From IMG/VR virus record IMGVR_UViG_3300006920_000258, positions 1-23,326 of that record: a DNA stretch of 23,326 nucleotides, one strand, 5' to 3'. Below are positions 6,295-12,906 of the stretch, piece by piece (the stretch's first letter is position 1; each line of letters opens with the position of its first letter). A model generated the notes under the pieces. It searched no databases, was not told the DNA's origin, and saw only the letters and a list, made by a program, of their open reading frames with translations. This DNA comes from a virus. Both the position numbers and the translations under genes were made by a program.

Positions 6295-7248
6295 CTAATT
6301 CTGATATTTAATACGGAAAATAACAATACCTGAACCGCCTCCTGAAGCTCCATTATTGCCACCATTTCTATCTGAGCCTCCTCCTCCTGCACCAGTATTA
6401 GCCGCTCCTGAACCACCTAAACCAGCTGAAGCACCTTGCCCACTTCCTGATTGCGCACCATTGTAGCTAGGTGCGCCATAGCCGCCACCTGCGTATTGTC
6501 CTGAGTTTGGTGACCAAGTACCTTTAGAGCCGCCTGTTGTGCCTGAACCTCCACTTCCTTTGCCACCACCGCCACCACCATGGTTATTAGTACCAACATT
6601 AGCACCCGAATTACCTTGACCTGATGTACCACTTCCTGCTAATCCAAACCAATCTTGGTTTCTAAATGAACCGCCGCCGCCTGAGCCTCCACTAGCCGCA
6701 TGTCCACGATACGCCGCCGCTCCATGTCCACCACCTATACAAGTAGTTCTTCCAGTTACTGCTGTATTGCTTCCTGAACCACCCCAAGAGCTTGAGCTTG
6801 ATGCACCTCCTGCACCAACTGTTACTGTGTAGTTCTGTGCCGCCGCTTCAAATGTGCCGGAAAGCATACCGCCTGCACCACCACCGCCGCCATGGTATTT
6901 TTTTCCACCGCCGCCGCCGCCTGCTACCATTAGGTAATCAACAGTATTATCTGCCGCACCACCTGCTGTGCCTGAAACTGCCCATGTTCCTGAAGATGTA
7001 AACGTAATAAACTTATAATCACCTGAAGTTGTTGTTGTACCACCTGAGTATGCAATAGGTGCATAGTTAGCCGCACCATAAAAATCACTCATCATAAGTT
7101 CACCCGAAGCAGGTACACCTGTAGCACTTGAAGGTACTTCACCTGCACCTCTGTAATATTCACTCATTGCATGTGGTGCTGAACCTCCAAATTCACCTAC
7201 TACATCACCACCTAATGATAAATTATCTCCTGATGATTTAACTGCCAT
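6295..7248 (-). CDS. Glycine-rich tail-fibre tip adhesin
   Basis: The product is 317 aa. The first 60 residues carry the short phage-fibre motif MSEYYRGAGEVP (28-39) and SGELMMSDFYGA (48-59). A beta segment follows (YKFITFTSSGTWAVSG) and then VDYLMVAGGGGGG. From about residue 105 to 305 there are many runs of three to six glycines separated by short loops with aromatic or charged residues. It ends in a closing strand (GIVIFRIKY). This architecture matches glycine-rich receptor-binding tips (gp38-type), where polyglycine-II helices form a brick and exposed loops bind the receptor. It is joined by TAATG to the S74 fibre and so probably sits at that fibre's end. The receptor is unknown. Confidence 0.82.
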   Translation of the reverse strand: MAVKSSGDNLSLGGDVVGEFGGSAPHAMSEYYRGAGEVPSSATGVPASGELMMSDFYGAANYAPIAYSGGTTTTSGDYKFITFTSSGTWAVSGTAGGAADNTVDYLMVAGGGGGGKKYHGGGGGAGGMLSGTFEAAAQNYTVTVGAGGASSSSSWGGSGSNTAVTGRTTCIGGGHGAAAYRGHAASGGSGGGGSFRNQDWFGLAGSGTSGQGNSGANVGTNNHGGGGGGKGSGGSGTTGGSKGTWSPNSGQYAGGGYGAPSYNGAQSGSGQGASAGLGGSGAANTGAGGGGSDRNGGNNGASGGGSGIVIFRIKYQN

Positions 7249-8189
7249 TATTTCTTCTCCAGTTTCTCTACTTTCGCAGTAAGCTCCTTGATTGATTCAA
7301 TTAACAAAGCGTGTAGATTGTCATAGTTCAAAGTCTTGTACTTTTCGTCATTACCTGTATGCAATGGCAATGTACGTTCCGTTACTGCACAAGGCATAAC
7401 TTTTTCAACATCTTGTGCCAATAGACCTGCTGACTCCATGCCATCTTTAAGGTATTTGTAAGTTACACCTTTCAGTTGTCCAATTTTTTCTAATGCATGG
7501 TCAATAGGATTGATGTCATACTTTAACGTTGCATCTGAAATAGTAGATGAAAAAGCAACAATGTCACCATCAACGTGTAAGTCACCATCAGCCTCAAGTT
7601 GCATTTCAACATTACCATTAACAATAAATTCTTGTTTAGTGTTATCAGTCCATTTAATATAATCACCTGAGTTCAAGCCAATATGTGAAACACCATGTCC
7701 ACTTAAATTACCAAGTGAATTAGATAGTTTATCTGCTGTGACTTGGTCATCTGCAATATGTGCTGTGTCAATTGAGCCATCTGTGTAATGCTCTGAGTTA
7801 ATTGCATTATCTGCAATCTCTGCACCAGTAACTGCATCAGCTCCTATTTTAGCGTTTGTTACTGCATCATCTGCAATCTTAGCTGTTGTTACATTAGCAT
7901 CTGTAATTCTTGCTGTCACAACCCAATTATTAGCTGTTATAGCGTTGAGTTGTGTTTGTATTGCACTTGTTACACCATCAACATAGTTAAGTTCTGTTGC
8001 ATCTGTTGTAATCGCTGTGCCACCTATTTTCCATTGACCTGCTGTTAAATTAGGCTTTACTGCTGTAGTGCCATCTAGTAAATCATCAATTGAATCTAAG
8101 TTTGTGTTTAATTTTGTTCCCCAAGTATCTGCCGAAGCTCCCACTTCAGGCTTAACAAGGGTAAAGGTTGTAGTAGTTGTATCAGCCAT
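7248..8189 (-). CDS. Tail fibre with S74 intramolecular chaperone
   Basis: The product is 313 aa. The N-terminus (FTLVKPEVGASADTWGTKLN) is the usual virion-attachment start of such fibres. Residues 94-163 are ten-residue repeats typical of trimeric beta shafts. The C-terminal part from about 215 is an S74/endosialidase-type chaperone that trimerises the fibre and cuts itself off. The expected Ser-Lys pair five residues apart is present as S218 and K223 in SDATLKYDI, so cleavage just before S218 is predicted. AGLLAQDVEKVMPCAV (254-269) and NYDNLHALLIESIKEL (288-303), then a coiled coil, are standard for the domain. At 313 aa the fibre is short. It precedes the glycine-rich tip gene with a TAATG overlap. 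Confidence 0.9.
   Translation of the reverse strand: MADTTTTTFTLVKPEVGASADTWGTKLNTNLDSIDDLLDGTTAVKPNLTAGQWKIGGTAITTDATELNYVDGVTSAIQTQLNAITANNWVVTARITDANVTTAKIADDAVTNAKIGADAVTGAEIADNAINSEHYTDGSIDTAHIADDQVTADKLSNSLGNLSGHGVSHIGLNSGDYIKWTDNTKQEFIVNGNVEMQLEADGDLHVDGDIVAFSSTISDATLKYDINPIDHALEKIGQLKGVTYKYLKDGMESAGLLAQDVEKVMPCAVTERTLPLHTGNDEKYKTLNYDNLHALLIESIKELTAKVEKLEKK
7701..7910 (-). repeat. Seven 10-residue repeats in the S74 fibre shaft
   Basis: Residues 94-163 divide exactly into units such as RITDANVTTA, KIADDAVTNA, KIGADAVTGA, EIADNAINSE, HYTDGSIDTA and HIADDQVTAD. The 30-base period suggests a repetitive trimeric beta shaft whose length could vary by unit gain or loss. Confidence 0.85.
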
Positions 8190-8204
8190 ACTTGTTCTCC
8201 ATCA

Positions 8205-8495
8205 TTAAAAAGTTCCTTGCCATACTCGGAATTTGTCAAACTCACCACTCAAGATGTTTTTTCTGACAACTTCTTTACGAGCTTCTATATCATCCCAGTT
8301 AACTCCTGCATCCTTGCACCATTGAGCCATGATGTGTAAAGGTATAGAGCCTACAAGACGATTTTCACCAGTCATACCCACCTTAGCCTTTCTTAAATCC
8401 TCTGCTCTGTCTAGGCTAGGTGCGTTATCAAATGTACGTGCAATCTCAATTTTATCTTCTTTTTGATTGTATTGTACTTGTTCTTTTACTTTCAT
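8205..8495 (-). CDS. Conserved-looking small protein downstream of the capsid gene
   Basis: The 96-aa product is basic to neutral, with no membrane segment or signal. Blocks that look conserved are NAPSLDRAEDLRKAKVGMTG (25-44), GSIPLHIMAQWCKDAGVNWD and a Phe/Trp C-terminus (GEFDKFRVWQGTF). I recognise the pattern as one often found near the capsid gene in marine phages but know no demonstrated function. A head-associated or assembly role is inferred from position. It follows the 96-base untranslated gap with the twin hairpins and has only a weak ribosome site (GGACAG) before its ATG, so its expression may depend on that leader. Confidence 0.75.
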   Translation of the reverse strand: MKVKEQVQYNQKEDKIEIARTFDNAPSLDRAEDLRKAKVGMTGENRLVGSIPLHIMAQWCKDAGVNWDDIEARKEVVRKNILSGEFDKFRVWQGTF

Positions 8496-8512
8496 ATCTG
8501 TCCAATTAAAGG

Positions 8513-8541
8513 TGTGGAGAGCTTAACTCGGACTCTCCACA
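8513..8541 (-). ncRNA. RNA hairpin 1 of a tandem pair downstream of the capsid gene
   Basis: TGTGGAGAG and CTCTCCACA form a perfect 9-bp stem around an 11-nt loop. In the transcript this is the second hairpin after the capsid stop. It is not followed by a U tract (CCTTTAATTGG follows), so it is unlike a simple intrinsic terminator. It matches hairpin 2 at 23 of 29 positions. Confidence 0.7.
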
Positions 8542-8545
8542 TAAG

Positions 8546-8574
8546 TGTGGGGAGATTAAGGAGGACTCCCCACA
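8546..8574 (-). ncRNA. RNA hairpin 2 of a tandem pair; loop carries CCUCCUUA
   Basis: TGTGGGGAG and CTCCCCACA form a perfect 9-bp stem around an 11-nt loop, 17 nt after the capsid stop. Against hairpin 1 the only stem change is a G-C pair replacing an A-U pair, on both arms. The minus-strand loop reads UCCUCCUUAAU and contains CCUCCUUA, identical to the anti-Shine-Dalgarno tail of bacterial 16S rRNA. CTTA separates it from hairpin 1. Confidence 0.7.
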
Positions 8575-8591
8575 ACTCGTATTCTACCTCA

Positions 8592-9557
8592 TTACGAAGT
8601 AGTACAATCGTAAACAGCACCTGATGCTTTCTCATTTTTAGAGATAAGCGTAAGTTCTGTTAATACTTGACGTTTAGTAGAGTCACCAGTTTTAGCTAAC
8701 TCAGTATTCTTAGTAGGTCTAAGAACACCACAACCAAACATATCGGATTGCATAATAAACACATCACGACTTCTGTTCTCACGAGTCGGAACAAAATCAA
8801 CTGTTCCCCAAGGAGTAACGTACACGTCTACTGCATTTACAACAGCATTAGTACCACCAACAGCCGCACCAATTGTAGAGCGTTGGTTGTTCATACCAGT
8901 AAATCCTAGTGCTTTGTTCATTTGGAACGCACTTAGATATACAGTATCAGGCTTACCTCCTGCTTCCCAAATAGCCTGCATAACAGTATCAAAGTCTGCT
9001 TGAGTAAACACAGTAGCTGTACCATCTGTACGTGCTGTTGCACCCGGTACTGCACCTGTAGGAGCAGCACCACCTGAACCAACGTTAGCAACGTTAGTCT
9101 TTAGGTATGCAGGAACACCTGCTAGTTCACGTGCTGTAGTAGCATTACCTGCGACATAAGCGTTGTTATCAAACAATGCTTTTTCAATGTCTAGCTTTTG
9201 CTCTTTAGCAATCTTTAACACTTGGTATGCCATCTCAGCCGCACGACCTGCTTTATCAAGTCCTTCGTCTGTGTCAGGAATAACAACAGCGTTTTTAAAG
9301 ATTTGTGTGTAATTACCCAAACGAGTAGTAGCAACTCTTGCTTCACCCGTAGTGTCATCACCTTCAATATGAGCATTGGCGGCTGATGAACGTAGTGCAT
9401 CTGTCTGCCACTCATGGTAAGTGTTACTTGCTTTAACTTTTTTAAGCGATGAGTAGAAAGGAGTTTCTTCAGGAGAGATGTCATAAATAACGTTCTCTAA
9501 GTCCTCACGAATACCTTTTACGTCATAGCTGTCGAAAGTATTACTTGGCTGTGCCAT
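8592..9557 (-). CDS. Major capsid protein, SU10/DUF5309-type
   Basis: The 321-aa product is the expected size for the HK97-fold family first described for phage SU10. Typical blocks are VIYDISPEETPFYSSLKK (23-40), a HEWQTD strand (48-53), RLGNYTQIFKNAVVIPDTDE (79-98), a long helix (AEMAYQVLKIAKEQKLDIEK) and a late P-domain stretch VDVYVTPWGTVDFVP. It forms the icosahedral shell. A GGAGA ribosome site precedes the ATG, and the scaffold gene lies 12 nt upstream, the usual order. The gap that follows with paired hairpins is where one would expect control of a very abundant product. I am confident of the family and less so of the closest relative. Confidence 0.9.
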   Translation of the reverse strand: MAQPSNTFDSYDVKGIREDLENVIYDISPEETPFYSSLKKVKASNTYHEWQTDALRSSAANAHIEGDDTTGEARVATTRLGNYTQIFKNAVVIPDTDEGLDKAGRAAEMAYQVLKIAKEQKLDIEKALFDNNAYVAGNATTARELAGVPAYLKTNVANVGSGGAAPTGAVPGATARTDGTATVFTQADFDTVMQAIWEAGGKPDTVYLSAFQMNKALGFTGMNNQRSTIGAAVGGTNAVVNAVDVYVTPWGTVDFVPTRENRSRDVFIMQSDMFGCGVLRPTKNTELAKTGDSTKRQVLTELTLISKNEKASGAVYDCTTS

Positions 9558-9569
9558 AATATTTCTCCA

Positions 9570-10562
9570 TTAACTATTTAAAATTAAGCCAAGAGCATCA
9601 TCAATGCTACCTGACTCCCTAAGTTTTGCCTTTTGGCGAGAACGTACTTTTGCATTTGGAGTTGCCATTTTTTTAGCACCCGGTTTTACTACAGGTTTCG
9701 CAGACGAAGTTTTAACTTTTGCCTTTGATTTGCCTGAAATAATATCCTGATACCTCATAGCATCGTGCAATACCTTAATAGCTCGATAGTCGGATATTTG
9801 GGAAATTTCCTCTGTCGTGTATCCGTACTGAGATTTCCCGGTAGCAACTAACTGCTCCCTTAATTTACTGGCTTTTGTAGAGTCAGCAAACTCAGGTATT
9901 TCTTTCTGTAAAATTTGCATCTGTTCTTGTAAATAAGCTTGTTTAGCGTTCTGTTGAGCAACACTATTTTGCTGTGATGCCTGTGCAAGTTGTGCCATTT
10001 GCCTATCATAATTTGCCTTTTGTTCCTCATACTCAAGATTCTTTTGCATGTACCCAATCGGGTCTGCATCAAAATCTTCTTTAGTCGGTTTAACAGGCTC
10101 AGGTGCAAATTGTCCATTTTGGAGCTGTTGGTATAAATCAGCCATCTGCTGACGTTCATTAGTCAAAGCCGCATAGACTGCTTCAGCTTCTTTTTTAGCC
10201 GCCGCAACTTCTTGCATGCCTTGTTGGACGTACTTCTGTCCACTATAGCCTTGCTTTAAGTCTTCTAAGGTTACCTCAGATTCCTGTCCATTTACTTTAA
10301 CAGTATAACGTTCAGGTTCTACAGGGTCTTCAAGACTGGCATCATCTATTGGGTCTTCGTCATCCTCATAGTCCGAAGCTTCAATTTCTTCAGCTTCTTC
10401 TGTTACTTCTTCAACTTCATCAGCAACTTCAGCCTCAGCAGATATTTCTTCTGTTTCCTGAAATTCATCTATTACTTCTTCAGTTGTCTCTTCTACTGGC
10501 TCTAGAATGCTACTTAAAGCACTATCTACGTCAGTTATTTTAGGTTCAGTCTCGTTACTCAA
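9570..10562 (-). CDS. Capsid scaffolding protein
   Basis: The 330-aa product has the three-part layout of phage scaffolds. A strongly acidic, Glu/Asp-rich N-terminal third (about 1-85) is followed by a Gln/Ala/Glu-rich helical middle (about 105-235, YLQEQMQILQKEIPEF near its end). The basic C-terminus is Lys/Arg-rich (SKAKVKTSSAKPVVKPGAKK) and ends in a short helix, SIDDALGLILNS; such basic helices contact the capsid protein in P22 and phi29. It lies directly before the major capsid gene and after the portal. The N-terminus holds a similar DSALSSIL element, which may be coincidence. No protease motif is visible, so scaffold removal without cleavage, or by another enzyme, is possible. Confidence 0.87.
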   Translation of the reverse strand: MSNETEPKITDVDSALSSILEPVEETTEEVIDEFQETEEISAEAEVADEVEEVTEEAEEIEASDYEDDEDPIDDASLEDPVEPERYTVKVNGQESEVTLEDLKQGYSGQKYVQQGMQEVAAAKKEAEAVYAALTNERQQMADLYQQLQNGQFAPEPVKPTKEDFDADPIGYMQKNLEYEEQKANYDRQMAQLAQASQQNSVAQQNAKQAYLQEQMQILQKEIPEFADSTKASKLREQLVATGKSQYGYTTEEISQISDYRAIKVLHDAMRYQDIISGKSKAKVKTSSAKPVVKPGAKKMATPNAKVRSRQKAKLRESGSIDDALGLILNS

Positions 10563-10816
10563 GGTGCTGTCTCCTGTTTAAGTTTACGATTGTACATTGC
10601 TTCATCCGTTTTAACGGAGTCGAAGTAATCATCAATCTTTTGTAGCGCACAAATTATATTGTGTGCCTCCTCTCGCTCATCCGTACTCGAATCAGCGTTT
10701 ACAAAAACAGCTACTTGCTGTTCTGTAATTTCTTTTATGGCTAACTGAAACATGTCGTCAGCCTGTAATGTCTTCATTCTAGCAGATTTTTCTACTATTG
10801 ATAAATTGTTAGACAC
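10559..10816 (-). CDS. Small acidic protein between portal and scaffold, GTG start
   Basis: The product is 85 aa, mostly helical and acidic, with no signal or membrane segment. The start is GTG at 10814-10816, overlapping the portal stop as TAGTG. AGGAGG at 10826-10831 lies 9 nt upstream, within the last portal codons. FQLAIKEITEQQVAVFVNAD and EREEAHNIICALQKIDDYFD suggest two helices. It overlaps the scaffold start by 4 nt. Its position suggests a head-assembly helper made in step with portal and scaffold. I do not recognise a family. Confidence 0.75.
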   Translation of the reverse strand: MSNNLSIVEKSARMKTLQADDMFQLAIKEITEQQVAVFVNADSSTDEREEAHNIICALQKIDDYFDSVKTDEAMYNRKLKQETAP

Positions 10817-12906
10817 TAGAATCTACCTCCTAATACTGCTTGTGCAGGCGATTCTTGTGGGTATCTAGCTTCTTGTTGTGCCGCTTTTATGTTTTCTATA
10901 TCTACCTTAGTGCCATAATTACCTAGTATTTCTGCCGCTTTTATTATAAGTTCTTGGTCTAACTTATCACGCTCTCTGTCATCTACTGCAATAGCTTTCT
11001 GTGCTTCAATTTGTAGTTTTAGTTGTTGCATTTCCATTTGCTTATCTGCTTTGTACTGTTCTGCTTGTACTAATGCTTCAGCTTCAGTAATTTGTGGTGA
11101 CTCAGCCGCCATTTGTTGTTGCTCTTGAATTAACTGAGCTTCTATTTCAGGATTGATAGGTTGGAAATACCTGTCAACGTTTTTAACACCTTGTAGAGCT
11201 AACATATCTCCAAGTGTATTGCGTATGCCTGTCATAGTTACTAAACCATTACCATTGCCATATTGTGTCCATATTTGCATTTGCATTTGTAATGCTTGGT
11301 TTAATGCCGCATGTCTTTCTGCTTCTTGCCCAGTACCTACACCAACATTAACTTGTAAATCCATGCCTGTGTTCCATACTCTAGGGTCTACTGGTTGGAA
11401 GTTGCCATGTAAGCGCATGAGAGTCTCTTCACAGCTATTTTCTATTAGTATGTGTAGCATTAGCTTAAATAAACGTTTCATGCCTCCCTCGGCAATATTT
11501 CGAGCCATGACTTCAATTTGTGCTGAACCTTGTTGTGCTTGGAGACGAGCCGCAGTAGCTGAGGTATTTTGTAATGCATCAGGGTCAAGACCCATTGAAG
11601 CTCTGCTTACACCAGTTTTAGCTTCTACAGCATCGTCCATGTATTGCATCGCAGTTAATACCTGACCTGCGACAAAAGGAGTTGCAATATCTACCAAGGC
11701 TTGGGGGGATTTCATTCTTACAAGACCACCAATCTCATTGTTCATTAAATCGTCTACATCAACTTGACCTTGCACATAACCTTGTCTTGGTGAATTAGTT
11801 AATGCGACATTGTCCATCATTCCTCTTAGCATAGCTGTAGATGAGTCTTGGTCGTTCATAACCAAGTCTGCAATACTACGACCAAAGAATGTGTGTGGCT
11901 CAGGGTCTACTTCAAAGACTGCAAAAGGTACATCACCATATGGCTCACACTCTAAAACTTTATCATCACCACCTGCCATTAATATTCTGTACATAATAGC
12001 AACACCAGTACCTTCTTTATCCATCTTCATGTAAGCTTCAGTAACAGCTACCTTTTTCATAGATACGTCTTGTGTGTTTTGCTCTTCGTCTTGCTCATAT
12101 CCTTTACGCTCAAATGCTTCTGTGTCTGTATACGTATCATCTGAGCTTAATCCTGATAAATTAGATACCTCTTCAAAATCGTAACCCATCTCAACTAAGT
12201 CACTTACTCGCATTTCTGTTCTATGAGCTACAATGTACGCATCTTCTACACTTTTAGCGTTTCTATCAACAACAAACTCTTCAGGCGGTACTGCCATTAT
12301 TTTTAGCTCACCATTAGCTTTTTTATGACTAACTTTTAAAGAATGCATAGATGAAGATAGTTGATTACCCATCTCGTCTACTTCTATCTCTGTTTCTTCT
12401 GTGTGTTCTAATACTTCTACATCATCTTCATTAACAATAGCCGCCATTTCTTCTTCTGTGACGTTTGTGTAAGTGTGTATTGTTGCTGATGTATTTTCTT
12501 CCCACCATATTTTTAAAACACCTGTTTTTTTAACAAGCGCATCATGTATAGCGTTATTTAATAATGTGTAACCACCTAATTGCTGAAACTTCCAATGTGC
12601 GTATTTAGTAGCTTGTTCTGCGCCTACAACATCTTCTTGGCTTGTTGGTATGTACTCTACTGGGTTTTCAGAGGATAAAAACACACGCATTAAGCTAGGT
12701 TTAATAGCTCTAATAGTGTCTCTTACTTTAGTAGCCACAATTTTAGAACGTCCATCTTCTTGTCCTATGTCTGTCTCACCTTCAAAATAGCGTTGTGACT
12801 TAATCCTGTCTTCAGCTATTTCACTTTCAACAAAGGATATTGCAGAATCTAAAGCATCTTTAGCTATGCTTTGTACATCATCATCTGTCATTGCTTCTTG
12901 CTTCAT
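10816..12906 (-). CDS. Portal protein, P22/SU10-type
   Basis: The 696-aa product is close to the P22 portal in length. It forms the dodecameric ring at the packaging vertex. The N-terminal helices (AISFVESEIAEDRIKSQRYF) and the blocks ATKVRDTIRAIKPSLMRVFL (58-77) and KFQQLGGYTLLNNAIHDALV (106-125) are typical. So are the wing segment MAVPPEEFVVDRNAK and the stem/crown region with EAKTGVSRASMGLDPDAL. The C-terminal roughly 110 residues form a long Gln/Glu/Lys helix (QMEMQQLKLQIEAQKAI) like the P22 barrel. It starts in a TAATG overlap with the 886-aa gene and is followed by the small GTG-start gene and the scaffold. The assignment is firm. Confidence 0.93.
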   Translation of the reverse strand: MKQEAMTDDDVQSIAKDALDSAISFVESEIAEDRIKSQRYFEGETDIGQEDGRSKIVATKVRDTIRAIKPSLMRVFLSSENPVEYIPTSQEDVVGAEQATKYAHWKFQQLGGYTLLNNAIHDALVKKTGVLKIWWEENTSATIHTYTNVTEEEMAAIVNEDDVEVLEHTEETEIEVDEMGNQLSSSMHSLKVSHKKANGELKIMAVPPEEFVVDRNAKSVEDAYIVAHRTEMRVSDLVEMGYDFEEVSNLSGLSSDDTYTDTEAFERKGYEQDEEQNTQDVSMKKVAVTEAYMKMDKEGTGVAIMYRILMAGGDDKVLECEPYGDVPFAVFEVDPEPHTFFGRSIADLVMNDQDSSTAMLRGMMDNVALTNSPRQGYVQGQVDVDDLMNNEIGGLVRMKSPQALVDIATPFVAGQVLTAMQYMDDAVEAKTGVSRASMGLDPDALQNTSATAARLQAQQGSAQIEVMARNIAEGGMKRLFKLMLHILIENSCEETLMRLHGNFQPVDPRVWNTGMDLQVNVGVGTGQEAERHAALNQALQMQMQIWTQYGNGNGLVTMTGIRNTLGDMLALQGVKNVDRYFQPINPEIEAQLIQEQQQMAAESPQITEAEALVQAEQYKADKQMEMQQLKLQIEAQKAIAVDDRERDKLDQELIIKAAEILGNYGTKVDIENIKAAQQEARYPQESPAQAVLGGRF
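10826..10831 (-). promoter_or_regulatory. Shine-Dalgarno AGGAGG supporting the GTG start
   Basis: AGGAGG overlaps the final portal codons, 9 nt before the GTG at 10816. It explains why a non-ATG start is used at a one-base stop/start overlap. Confidence 0.6.

Larger units (their letters stand above)
8496..8591 (-). other. Longest intergenic gap (96 bases), twin-hairpin leader
   Basis: This is the largest non-coding stretch in an otherwise contiguous operon. Two 29-base hairpin units, repeating every 33 bases, fill most of it. No ORF, promoter-like pair or U-rich terminator is evident. It probably adjusts capsid versus downstream gene expression by RNA processing or stability; this is inference. 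Confidence 0.6.

Noticed and set aside
6380-7000. CCGCC/CCACC-rich tracts as a structured RNA or G-quadruplex element
   Set aside because: The tracts follow directly from glycine codons of the polyglycine adhesin, so coding constraint explains them.
8513-8574. Twin hairpins as ordinary intrinsic terminators
   Set aside because: Neither stem is followed by a run of U in the minus-strand transcript, and the genes beyond clearly belong to the same operon. Partial termination cannot be excluded.
8513-8574. Two repeats as a minimal CRISPR-like array
   Set aside because: There are only two units with a 4-base spacer, and perfect internal stems explain the similarity better.
9860-10159. Minus-strand 99-aa alternative frame
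   Set aside because: It is an out-of-frame shadow of the scaffold gene with no start signal of its own.
11153-11665. Plus-strand 170-aa open frame
   Set aside because: It lies entirely within the portal gene on the other strand, has a Cys/Ser/Pro-rich composition typical of an antisense shadow, and no ribosome site supports it.
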